NCBI RefSeq assembly: GCF_000143535.2
Contig: NC_037321.1
Location: forward strand, 62,001 to 126,000
Direction: 5' to 3'
From: Botrytis cinerea B05.10
Lineage: Eukaryota; Ascomycota; Leotiomycetes; Helotiales; Sclerotiniaceae
Length of the DNA stretch: 64,000 nucleotides
The notes under the pieces are model-generated. The model made no database searches. It was not told the origin of the DNA and saw only the letters and a program-made list of their open reading frames with translations. Shown here piece after piece: positions 54,131-64,000 of the stretch (positions within the stretch are counted from its first letter, which is position 1; the number at the start of each line of letters is the position of its first letter). Both the position numbers and the translations under genes were made by a program.

Positions 54131-56703
54131 ATGTCTTTCTTTGGCTTTGATCCCAGTCAAGCTCCTCACGAGAGGGGCCATAATACTGCTGCTCCTGGCT
54201 TTGGCCAACATGCGGATCCATTTGCAAGTCTTTCTGGCACAGGAAACGATAACGAGGCGTAAGTTTTGTTTGTCCATCCTTCCATTTGACTTCGATCAAA
54301 GACGGAAAGCTGATATTTTTACCCTGCAGCTTCGATTTCGAGGATACATATGATGGTTTAGGAGATCAGCTTCAAGAAACCGGTGATGACTTCAATGACG
54401 ATACCTTTGGTGGTGGTGCAGGCGACTCTATTGCAAGCAAGCCAGTTGGAAATAACTTTGACTTTTTTGGGCAAACAGCAAAGGTCTCCGATGCTATCAA
54501 TGAGGAACAAATGCGATACACCCGACAACAACCAGTAGTATCTAGGACAACTCCAGCCGCATCTTCATACTCTCAACCACAAACGTCAAGACCCGCCAGA
54601 ACTGGCTATGAGAGATATCAAGAGTCGGAATATGTTCCTGATATGCAGGTGGATGCAAATCTGTGGGGTGTTGCTCCGAAACAAGCTCCAAAAGCCGCCA
54701 CTCCTCCAGCTGCTGGTACATCTGCACCGAGCCGAAAAATGATGAGTTTGGAAGAAGTTGAAGCAGCCATGAGAGCTCAAGCTAAGAAGCCATCGCAACC
54801 TCAAGTATCTGTTCAGCACCAACCAATGCCACCATCTCAACCACAATATCAACAGCCCCCGCCTCAACAATATCAAAATTTCCATCAACAAGCGCCACAA
54901 CAGCAACAGCAGCAATTCCCGATCCAAGTCAGTGCCCCGCCTCAATCGGAACAACGCCAGCTTCCTGTCGAGCAACAAATTCACATTTTGCAACGTCCCC
55001 AAGTTCCAGTCAGCCAGGCAAATGTCCCATCTATCCCAATCCAACCGGCACATATGCAAAACATGAACCGATTTCCCAACCAACCCCACGGTGCGCAACG
55101 TGGCCACCACCATCCACATGCTTCTGGAAATCGACATGTTATCACTCACCCACAACAATTGGTAAACTTATCCGAAGAAGAGAGGGCCGCATTCTTGTTG
55201 GAAGATGCCAAGAGAGCAAAGCGAAACCACAAGATATTTTTGTTGTCGAAGGACAATGGCTTGATGACGCCCCAAGACAAGAACTTTATCACCCGTATTC
55301 AATTACAACAATTGGTCACCGCTACTGGAAATCCAAACGAACATGGCATAGATTCTTCTCTTTCTGAGGACTTCTATTATCAAGTTCACAGTCAGATCCG
55401 AGGTGGACCACGCCAAAACCCTCATCAACCTCTGAGTAACTTCGCACAGACATATCTTTTCCAAACCGGCAATCGTCACAATAACATGCGAAGACAAGCT
55501 CGTGGTGGCGACAATCATGTACAACGTATGGAACAGCAAGTGCAACGAGCTGTGGAGGCGGCAAAGAACAAGCCAAAGAACAAGCAATTGGTCATTGAAG
55601 GAAGTTTGGGAAAGATCTCATTCAGCAACGCAAAGACACCTAAGCCACTGTTGAATATCAAACGAACGGATAGCAATGAACCAAGACCCGGAAATTCACC
55701 CAACCCTCGCAAGGCTAACCTCGTCAGTGGTAGCAATAGAAAATCTATATTGACTGATATCGAGAATGTGTACAGCACATTAATGGAGCTAGAGGACCAT
55801 GAACGCTCAAAACCTAGACCATTGAGTCATGATGAAATCAACCCACAAATTGCCGGTTTGAACCAAGATTGGAATGAACGACAAGAATTCCTCAACAAGC
55901 AATTATGGCGTAATCTGAGGATTCATGAACCAATTGGCGCAACAACTGTTCATCCTTTCATTGCCTTCCTTTCATTCAATAAGGGCAAAAAGGCAATTCC
56001 TCGAGTTTTCAGACATATCTTTGATGAACAGCGCGCTACTATCTTGACCATGATTATTCTTCACCTTGATAAACTTGATGTCGTTCGATTGGCTGTGCCT
56101 AGCCCTGACGGAATCCCACTCAGTGCTGAGACTCGTGAAAACATTGATCTCTTCCAAGTCACAGTCATGTCGAGTCTTCTTGGATTCCTCCACGATGCCG
56201 ATTTCCAAATCACTACTGGTGTTTTGGGACTTATCCTTAATCTTAATATTGATTTGATTGCACGTACTAGAATTGGTCTTAGTCTATTGACTATGATTCT
56301 TAGTCGGGCTGAGATCACCAAGCAAGCTGGGGATGTTGATGAGCGTGGGTGGAATGACTGGTGAGTAATATCCTCCCATACCCTGCATTAGTATGATTCT
56401 AACATATTGCTTAGGCTATCCACTCACAATGCATTCTTCGATGCCCTTGAGCCTACCCTCCCAGAGATCTTCCCTGGTACCGTCAACACTGGCGAAGATG
56501 TATACGTGTGGCAATTCCTTGCAGCCATTGGTATTGGTGCCAATCCTGAACAGCAACAACGTTTAGTTATGGCTGTCAAGGATCGTGTTATGGAAACTGT
56601 CGGGCTTGCAAAGACATTACCTCCAGCTATGTCTATCCAACGACTCGCAAATGTTAACCTCTTCATGCGTTCTATCGGATTGGATGTTGAGTTACTTGCA
56701 TGA
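54131..56703 (+). CDS. PAT1: Pat1, mRNA decapping activator
   Basis: Three exons, 54131-54258, 54330-56360 and 56415-56703, give 815 residues. The N-terminus MSFFGFDPSQ and the FDFEDTYDGLGDQL block, rebuilt at the first splice, match Pat1; NDDTFGG is like the DETF motif that binds the helicase Dhh1. Residues ~100-290 are Gln/Pro-rich and low-complexity. The middle holds a conserved LSEEERAAFLLEDAKRAKRN and an RNA-binding-style region with a basic track (FYYQVHSQIRGG, RRQARGGDNH). The C-terminal ~280 residues form the helical Pat-C domain that contacts Lsm1-7 and Dcp2. Pat1 links deadenylation to decapping in P-bodies. The splice into exon 3 restores the WLSTHNAFFDALEPTLPEIFP sequence. Confidence 0.95.
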
Positions 56704-57545
56704 ATGATGGATTGAGGTTTATTTCTTTTAACATTTACGCATATTGAATTTCTTTCTTCTCTACTATGATATTTGATGGTGAAGCCACATGAAAGGAGCT
56801 TGTTGGTATTGATTCTAGTGGTATATTACATTTTGCTTCCTCGTTTTTGTTGCGTGGCGATCACGAAAGTACAGCATTGAGCAGTCTCTCTCTAGAGAAC
56901 TGATATTTATGAATGGGAGCGTCTCACTGGATGGCGGATGATAAAAAATGAGTACTATTATTATGATTTGGGAAGAAAGCGGCTATGGTTGGTGGCCAGC
57001 ATTATTCTGTTTAGGGGCAGGATGGGATACTTCAATATCTTGACTTTTTTTTAACAAGATGAACGACTACAAGAGGATAGAGAATACCATGATAGTAAAT
57101 GCAAACAAAATTTCACGAGCTGATCATTCATCATGGGATTGGTTTGTGAATAATCTTGTACTAACTTTTGAAACATTTGCCATTTTCCACAGGGCCAGAT
57201 CGTCAGTCCAAGGGCAAAGGCTTGGTTTCTTAGGTGCTATTTTGCTTCACTCCACCACTCCAATTGAAAGATAGTTATTGGCTATTACTGCATTATCATT
57301 TTTTATTTATTTTTGTTTTACAAACGTTGTAGTTTCAACTGATATATATATGTACAAGCTTCCATCACTGCGTCATACTTCATTCGATCTCTTCGAGGTC
57401 ATATATATACACACAAACATGTATAGCGATCTAGAGAGAAAAAAAAAACTTTCCGTCCATCTAGGTATCAATCAACGGATCTCCAAACCTCCGAACCGAG
57501 ATTTCAGATACCCCAATTCCAATCTGATATGATATTCAGACCTTC
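56704..57545. other. Intergenic region between convergent PAT1 and SNG1-like genes
   Basis: This stretch holds two 3' ends. It is AT-rich with a poly-A run near 57440. No gene is supported. Confidence 0.5.
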
Positions 57546-59791
57546 CTATCCAGTTTCCTCCGGCCCCTTACTTTCAGAATCTTCCTTGGCATTCCCTCTC
57601 TTGTCCATGGTCTTTTCCTGACTTCGCAATGTTTGCCAGCGCATGAAGTAGCAGCAGAAAGGGAAGAATAGAGTGTTGATTGCGACCCAGGTGAATAGGA
57701 TGCCGAAGTTGAGGCCGATGCGCGAGTGCAGGTCAAAGAGGAGTTGGCGACTGGCTTCGACGACTGGGGTGGGAGGGGTAGGTTAGTTAGGCGGTTTGTG
57801 GATGGGTGGGTGGAAGGGTGGGGTGATAGGGAGGAAGGAGGTTGTTTGAAGGCTTTCAATACTATAATGAAAGCTCTCGTTGAAACGAGTTTGAGAATCA
57901 AACAAAGTTCAATCTCCAGAACTCTCTTATTGTCAAATTATACAACCGAACACTGTAATTGTCCCTCGCAACGACCAAAACAAAAAACAGAAGCAAAAAA
58001 ATAAAACTCACTATTATGCAATGGCCAAGCATACCCCCAATAAAAGAATTTCGGCGCCAAATCAATCGAATAGAAGCTCGTCGAAACATTCGTGATGACC
58101 CAAAAGACCAACCACAGCGCAGTCCACGGCTGCCCAATAATCATCGTCACATTCTCGCACGCAATACCTAACGCGCCCATACCTACCCAGTTGAGCATCC
58201 AGAACACTACAAATGTGCCTTTTCCATAGGCTGTGGCGCTTTCGACTGAAGTTATGGATTTGTGGCCTGTGGAGAAGGGAATCTGGAAGGCGAGAGAGAG
58301 GAGCGAGTAGAAGAGCGAGAGGAAGAAGTAGGCGGTGATGGTGGCTAGCCAGCGCCAGATGACCATTTGGTAGAAGTGGAGCGGGCGATGACCTTGAGGG
58401 GTTATGTATTTTGTGTGAACGGGGAGGTAGAAGGAGAAGGAGAAGAAAGAGATGATGATCAGGTAGATGAGACCGATGCTCACAGCTGGCGTAGCCACAG
58501 GCGGAGTAAAGGGTCGAAGATTGAATGTCGAGAATCCGATAGCGGGTGATATCGTCTGGGGATTATTCCGGATATTGGTCAATATGGCTGGGTTTGTAGC
58601 GGCTTGATCTCCCACCTGTGCAGCCCATTGCTGGCCAAACATGGCGGTTACAGAGGATTGGAATTGGAGTAGCTGTGGGGTGATATAGTTGGCGTAGGTT
58701 GTTTCATCTCGTGCTTGGACGTAGATTATTTGTGCAATTCCCATGGGATCATATGTCGTGTTGCCATTTTGAACGGCGTTTTGGAGGAGGGCTGTGGCAT
58801 TTGCGTTGATTATTACTGCCTGAGTTTTGTTAGTATAGAATTATCTCGAGTACTTTGAGAAGTCTGGAGTGCTCGGAACGAGTCTTATGCGTTTAGGCGT
58901 CTGTCTGAACTGCAGCCTGATGGAATTATTTCAAACTTTTGAAAATTTGCTAATGCTTGCAGCATTTTGAGAAACTTATTTTCAAAGACAAATTGAAACC
59001 CTAAAAGAACTTCTTCCAGGAGTTAATTGTTCGGCATCATTGTGTTGTCCAAGATAATCTGAATGTTCAACGCCACTCCAATGACCTAGATGGCTCCAAC
59101 ATTCACGCTTCTCACATTGTTGACAACTTGACCTACAATCCGTACATTCTACACACCCCATCAAAACACAAAAGAAAGAAACCACACAACTCACAGCCCA
59201 AGCTCCAAACTCCCAAACCCTCCTTCTGACCTCCATTGGATCATATCCAAAATCACTAGCCGGTAAACTTCCCCACCCGAGCGCACCTTCAGGAGCAATC
59301 AGTGCCTCAGCAGCCTTTACAATCTCGGGTCCAACTATTGGAGTTGTGTCTGTGTAAGGTGCAACTTGTGCATCAAAATCTACTACCCAGACTACTAGCG
59401 ACGACAGGTTCTGCTCAACGTGAAAGAGAACGCCCCAGTAAATAGAAAGAATGGATAGGATTGCTATGGAGAGGATCAAGGCTGAGCGATGTTAGTAAGA
59501 GGGAGAAGAGAGAGTCAGGGGGAAAAAAGTCAGAAAATATATTGTCAAAAAGCTCTGCGATAGAACGGGAATTACAACAGAGCACCCTTAATTCTCATAT
59601 GATTGAACTACAATCTAGCAATCGAACACCCGCCCCCCACTCCTACACATACAACAAACTCAAAGACCCAAAGTTAGAAGGAACATACTCGTAATAATCC
59701 ATTTCTTAACAACATATTTCCTCGTCTCGTTTAAATCGCGATGCCAGAATCCCACCGGACGAGTATCTTGCTCCTCTTCATCACCCGCCAT
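57546..59791 (-). CDS. SNG1-like (DUF3533) multispan membrane protein
   Basis: Four exons on the minus strand, 59791-59689, 59481-59195, 58819-58012 and 57763-57546, give 471 residues. The N-terminus is cytosolic and charged (MAGDEEEQDTRPVGFWHRDL), followed by a first membrane span at ~36-55 (LILSIAILSILSIYWGVLFH). A long extracytosolic loop contains NLSSLVVWVVDFDAQVAPY and NANATALLQNAVQNGN. Five to six hydrophobic spans fill the C-terminal half, including YLIIISFFSFSFYLPVH and YFFLSLFYSLLSLAFQ. Yeast Sng1 was named for nitrosoguanidine resistance and affects plasma-membrane lipid asymmetry and drug tolerance. Introns are long for this window (207, 375 and 248 nt). The family call is good; the cellular role here is by homology only. 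Confidence 0.85.
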
Positions 59792-62113
59792 TTTGGGCGT
59801 CGGTATTCAGGAATCTCGGGTCTCTGATCCAAAACAAATATCGGATACGGGATATCGATGTTGAAAAACTGTGGGTGTTCTGAATAGCAATACAGCTCGA
59901 AAGTTCAACGAAGTTTACTATTGCAGCTAGAAATTAAGAATACAAAAATCTCACTCTCACAATGTCCTCTTGGAAATGCCTAGAATCATATCGTCAAAAC
60001 CTTCAGATCTTGAATCGTGTGCATCGCAGGAAAATTCATGGATGGATGAATGAACGAACAAAGATGCACTTGTCACAATTTAGATGGCAATCCAACATGA
60101 TCGATCATGCTTGGCAGGTACTATTAGGAAAACCTCTAATGCGATTCTTATCAAAGCCAATAAATAATCCATAAAATTACTACTATTGGTGTAAATTTTT
60201 GACATCGAGGAAATCGAAATCTCGTCAGAAAGATATGCATATCCATGATGTCACTATGTAACTGACGTGAGGTGATGTGATGTGATGGACGTGCGAGTGA
60301 TCCTTGACCTTTGTTTGCTCTACGAAGTATGTCATTGAACGATAGCGGTTAAGCGATTCGGCATTCAATAATTGCCATCAATGGAATCAACGGCTCTGTC
60401 ATTGAAATCGATATTGACGTTGACATCGAAATCATTGGATTTGGGTACATATGTGAGAAATCTGCATGCTTTCAACGTCAACGTCGTATTGGGCACTACT
60501 CCAGAGGACGTCGAGACCTTTTCTCCTGGAAAGAAGGCCGAAGAACGAAGAGACTAGAGATTGTTTGGTTATCAGACTTGAATTTTGGAGTTTAGAAGAA
60601 GTGGATGGTGGAGTGTGGAGTGTACAGCATTGGCGTTCGCCTATTCCCAGTCGCGAGGGGGCATTAAGCTTTTCTATCGCAGACGAACACTTTGCAGGGC
60701 TATTCGTCATCTCAAGGTTTGAAAACGTGGATGGGAGAGAAGATGGGACGAGATCTTACCGCCGTTGGAAGTCGTTATGCCATACTTTTGCGAGCATCCG
60801 ACATGAACTGGAGGTCCCTTGATGGTTCATGCAATACAAGAAGGCTATTATTTTATTTCTGGCCATCGTCCATTAACAAACGTCAATCCGATGTGAGACA
60901 TTGAAATCATCAATATCTCCACTAAATTCTATTTTCCCGCTTGTTAGTGACGATGATGCAGGGCAGAGAAGGGATGATTCACCAAAATGAGGTACTCAAT
61001 ACGTACTAAAGATATCGATGTGCCATCAAAACTTCAGATAGATTACCAGTACAGCCCTACCTGTATTACAGCAAAAGATAGACGCGAGCGAGTTTCATTG
61101 CCAGTTGCATCCGGACTCTGCGACACCATCAAGTTAGATAAAATGCACAGCATTGTGTGAGGGCTTGCAAAAAGATTGAGGAAGGTCACGTGTGATTACC
61201 CCAGACAGGGCTTGGAGACATCGCTTGGAATCAGATCTTACATCTGCGACAAGGCTCGTCCCATATCAACGCCAACATATCAATTCATCCAATTACAAAC
61301 ATCTCTTCAAGCTTGACATCTTGATGCGATGAGACGGTTAGAGGAATATCATGCTTTCGGTGTTCCAGCTCTTGATGGTGGTCGACTTGACGCGAATGTC
61401 CTGTCATCATTCATCTTATCTTCTTCAGATATGTCAGATTTGGACCCTAGATGGCTGTCAAAATGGTCGCTGAATGACTCCTCATCATTATCTGAGACTG
61501 TTATTGCAAAATTTTAAGTGTCAAGGGTACTGACCATGCAAGGGCCAAATTCATCCTATGTACCATGACCAGTCGGGTCAGCCACCGAGACATCTTCTAG
61601 ACTTCAGACTTACATTGAATATACTATAGCGTATTGGTCTAGTATCCAAAGCTTTTTCATACCGCTTGCTTCAAACCGTTGGATTCATCAGACGAGAATT
61701 AAGTCCTTGACCATGTTCTTCTCCCTGTAAGATCTACGACTTATTTCAGAAATCCAAAAATGTGGAAACTCAGGGTAACAAGGAGGAAGCATACGGCCTG
61801 GCCCTCGTTGTCTAGATTTTATCGAGTGACTAAAGCGTGAATGATTCAAGATATAAGGTCTAGCAAGTTGCCAAGTATATTATATTTTCTCCTCATCACA
61901 TTCGCAGCCTTTCTTTCAGCTCTATCTACATTCTCTTCCTTTCAGTTCTGAGAACTTTAACTCTTATACATTCTTTAAATCTTAATCTTTGCAATAAATT
62001 TATATTCAACTTAGGCCGGTCCTTCTTTATACACTTGTTTTTGCCAATTGCCATCTATTTACGAACTTTGAATTTTTATTACTATCAACTTCAATCACTC
62101 CAATATCATCATC
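59792..62113. other. Gap of 2.3 kb before the secreted Ser/Ala-rich protein
   Basis: I see no supportable gene; open frames are under 120 codons and lack domains. The last ~250 bp are pyrimidine-rich with AT stretches and likely form the promoter and leader of the downstream gene. A CACGTG hexamer is present near 61188. Confidence 0.5.
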
Positions 62114-63358
62114 ATGAAGTACGAAACCGCAACCCTTTTGATCGCCGCTCTCGGCTTGGTATCTGCTGCTCCCGTCGCAGAACCAAAGAACACATTCAAT
62201 CTTCCAACGATACCAAAGCGAATGCTAAGAGGACGTGAGGTTCCTCAAGAACATTCCCACAATCGATTCCTCGATGGTGTTCGTGTCAATCTAAACATCA
62301 ACAATCCAAACAAGATCCAAGATCCAGTCTTTGGTCTTTTGGGTAATGCTGCTGCCTTGAAAGGAGCTGGAACAATCGCAAATCCAGATTGTCTTCATCA
62401 AGCTACTGCCGATCAAGCTTTCACTAATGCCAAGGCTGCTAATAATGTAACCGGTATGGCTGATGCATTGATGTATGCAGCAATTGAAAGAAATACAGCA
62501 TCAGTTGGTCTTGCATCTGTCATTTGCAACGAAACTGCCGTCAATCCCGAGATTCAAGCTGTCCAACAACATCAAGATCCAGCTTCACCAAACGCCGCCG
62601 CTACCAATAAGGCCATTGTTCTTTCCCTCGCTAAACAACTTGCTGCTATCGGGGCAGATCCTCAAGAAGCTCTTCTTTCGGGTACATTTGCACCAGGAAC
62701 TATCGGTGATACAACTGGTGCTGGGAATACTTGTGACGACGAAGCTGATTCACCTGGTTGTATCTTCACGAAAAACCTCATCGTTAATGATGCCACCGCC
62801 GAGGAAATCACCGCAGCTGTCGCAGGAATTTCGGCAAATTCCACTTCTACCGCCGTCACCACTTCTATCTCATCGAGTAACTCAACTTCGAACACTACAG
62901 GTAGCGAGTGTGCCGCCGCAGTAACAAGTACAATTACCGCCGTTGCCGCTATCGCGACGGATTCATCATCAATGTTATCTCTCGCTTCCGTTGCTTCTGT
63001 AGCAGCAACCTCAATTGCATCAGTCGCCTCTTCTGCATCCGCAGCAGCAGCAGCTTCATCTACCGGAACTACTGCCACAGGAACAAATGTCCAAACTTTC
63101 ACTGGAACACTAGGTGGAGCACCTCCCCCAGTTACTTCCTCAGCAGGTGATCGTCCTTTCTCGGTTAACGGAGATTCGTTTGTGGGTGAAGGGGCAGCAC
63201 TTCAAAGAAGCTGCAGTGTACAACATAATGCCTGTTCGAGGGCAGCAAATAGTGGGAGTTTGGCGGGTGGAGTAGAACAATGCGAAACGCAAGAGACGGC
63301 TTGTAATGCTGCATCTGGGGCGGCGAAAAAGTTGAGACGACAGGCTATGATGTTTTAG
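62114..63358 (+). CDS. Secreted Ser/Ala-rich protein of unknown function
   Basis: A single exon encodes 414 residues. A signal peptide (TATLLIAALGLVSAAPVAEP) ends near residue 19. A dibasic KR (residue ~36) suggests propeptide cleavage by a Kex2-type protease. The conserved-looking core includes VFGLLGNAAALKGAGTIANP, CLHQATADQAFTNAKAANNV and QQHQDPASPNAAATNKAIVL, with cysteines in ANPDCLHQ, VICNETAV, NTCDDEADSPGC and, at the end, SCSVQHNACSRAAN and EQCETQETAC. Between them lies a long Ser/Thr/Ala/Val low-complexity stretch (~240-330), likely O-glycosylated. The C-terminus is basic (KKLRRQAMMF). Related proteins occur widely in plant-associated fungi, but I know of no proven function. Confidence 0.82.
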   Translation: MKYETATLLIAALGLVSAAPVAEPKNTFNLPTIPKRMLRGREVPQEHSHNRFLDGVRVNLNINNPNKIQDPVFGLLGNAAALKGAGTIANPDCLHQATADQAFTNAKAANNVTGMADALMYAAIERNTASVGLASVICNETAVNPEIQAVQQHQDPASPNAAATNKAIVLSLAKQLAAIGADPQEALLSGTFAPGTIGDTTGAGNTCDDEADSPGCIFTKNLIVNDATAEEITAAVAGISANSTSTAVTTSISSSNSTSNTTGSECAAAVTSTITAVAAIATDSSSMLSLASVASVAATSIASVASSASAAAAASSTGTTATGTNVQTFTGTLGGAPPPVTSSAGDRPFSVNGDSFVGEGAALQRSCSVQHNACSRAANSGSLAGGVEQCETQETACNAASGAAKKLRRQAMMF

Positions 63359-64000
63359 ATGGAACATGTGGCTAGTTTGGTTTATTAATGTTGGTGGGCG
63401 GGGTGGTGGAAAAACGAAGATGAATGAATATGCACGAGATGATATGGGAAAGGGAAAGGGAAAGGGCGAAAGGAAGGGCTGGCAAGTTGTGTGGCGTTCA
63501 ATCTGTAATGATATAGGTATAAGAATATACAATTGATACCAAACAACCCACTTTGAGATCCTGGTTGACAGATTAGTTGAAATTTCATAAGTTTGATGTG
63601 ATTTAGAGAAATCACATTGGAAAAAAAATTGAACTTTTGGGAATTTGAATGTCTAGATTTGACCGAATGATTTCAATTTACCATTTCTTTGGGTTGTTTC
63701 CAAAGATGATAACTCGAAGAAGGGCACAGAGCTCTCCCACATTCACCGCCCAAAACATTCATGGCTCAACATATGTCCTTCTCGTGTTACTCATCTTCTA
63801 GCAAACTCAATGATATAAAATCCGAGATTGAGGAATATCTTGTCGATTGCTCTCTGGATAGGGTGGAGTTGTAGACTAAAGTCACCTCTGGCAAACCACC
63901 CAACATACGCAATTATTTGTAAGTAGAAATTTCAATTATTTGTAAATAGAAATTTATGATATCATTATACGTATAATAGTTAAAAATGAGTGAAATATAC
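63359..64000. other. Terminal region of window
   Basis: The first part is the 3' UTR of the secreted protein gene, with a gggaaa repeat near 63448. At the far end a 23-bp unit is duplicated in tandem. No gene is seen before the window ends. Confidence 0.5.
63910..63955. repeat. Tandem 23-bp duplication
   Basis: Two adjacent copies beginning caattatttgtaa (63910-63932 and 63933-63955) differ at one base. Confidence 0.85.

Noticed and set aside
60372..60822. Overlapping open frames in the 59.8-62.1 kb gap
   Set aside because: They are short, overlap in several frames and show no motif.

Overview
This window looks like nuclear chromosomal DNA of a filamentous ascomycete. The genes are split by short introns with GT...AG ends, often with CTAAC/CTGAT-type branch points. 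Nuclear tRNAs carry introns after position 37. The gene set is typical of fungi: Nta1, Mia40, OM14-like, She9/Mdm33, KTR mannosyltransferase, Pat1, an SNG1/DUF3533 protein, a GH35 beta-galactosidase and a pepsin-like secreted protease. The protease and the overall style suggest a Leotiomycete near Botrytis/Sclerotinia, but that placement is inference. I see no operons, CRISPR arrays, phage genes or intact transposons.

Layout. 1-10 kb: N-terminal amidase (NTA1, +), a CAMK-like protein kinase (+), a 2-kb gap, then a small atypical SDR (-). 10.6-13.2 kb: a DUF4140/DUF4139 protein with an internal nucleoporin-like FG/GLFG segment. 13.2-18.1 kb: a 5-kb stretch without a recognisable gene. 18.1-27 kb: secreted aspartic protease (+), GMP synthase (-), thiamine pyrophosphokinase (-), MIA40 (+) and an OM14-like protein (+). 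27-33 kb: BTB protein (-), a Lys/Glu-rich protein (+), tRNA-Ile (+) and an RS-rich glycine-zipper protein (-). 32.6-37.5 kb: gene-poor and occupied by three more intron-containing tRNA genes: Pro(TGG), Ser(TGA) and an inverted second copy of Ile(AAT). 37.5-45 kb: an NTF2-like/flavin monooxygenase fusion (-), GNAT acetyltransferase (+), HAD phosphatase (-) and SHE9/MDM33 (+). 45-57 kb: nine-exon GH35 beta-galactosidase (-), mitochondrial uS12m (-), GT15 mannosyltransferase (-) and PAT1 (+). 57.5-64 kb: SNG1-like membrane protein (-), a 2.3-kb gap and a secreted Ser/Ala-rich protein (+).

How the genes relate. Most are independent housekeeping functions: N-degron deamidation, GMP and TPP synthesis, mRNA decapping, mitochondrial import, morphology and translation, and secretory-pathway mannosylation. 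Four mitochondrial proteins (MIA40, OM14-like, SHE9, uS12m) lie in one 26-kb stretch. The secreted protease, beta-galactosidase and Ser/Ala-rich protein form a scattered extracellular set. Exon joins were worked out by hand from splice signals, reading phase and family motifs. Every join given keeps the frame, but none was checked against transcripts or databases.
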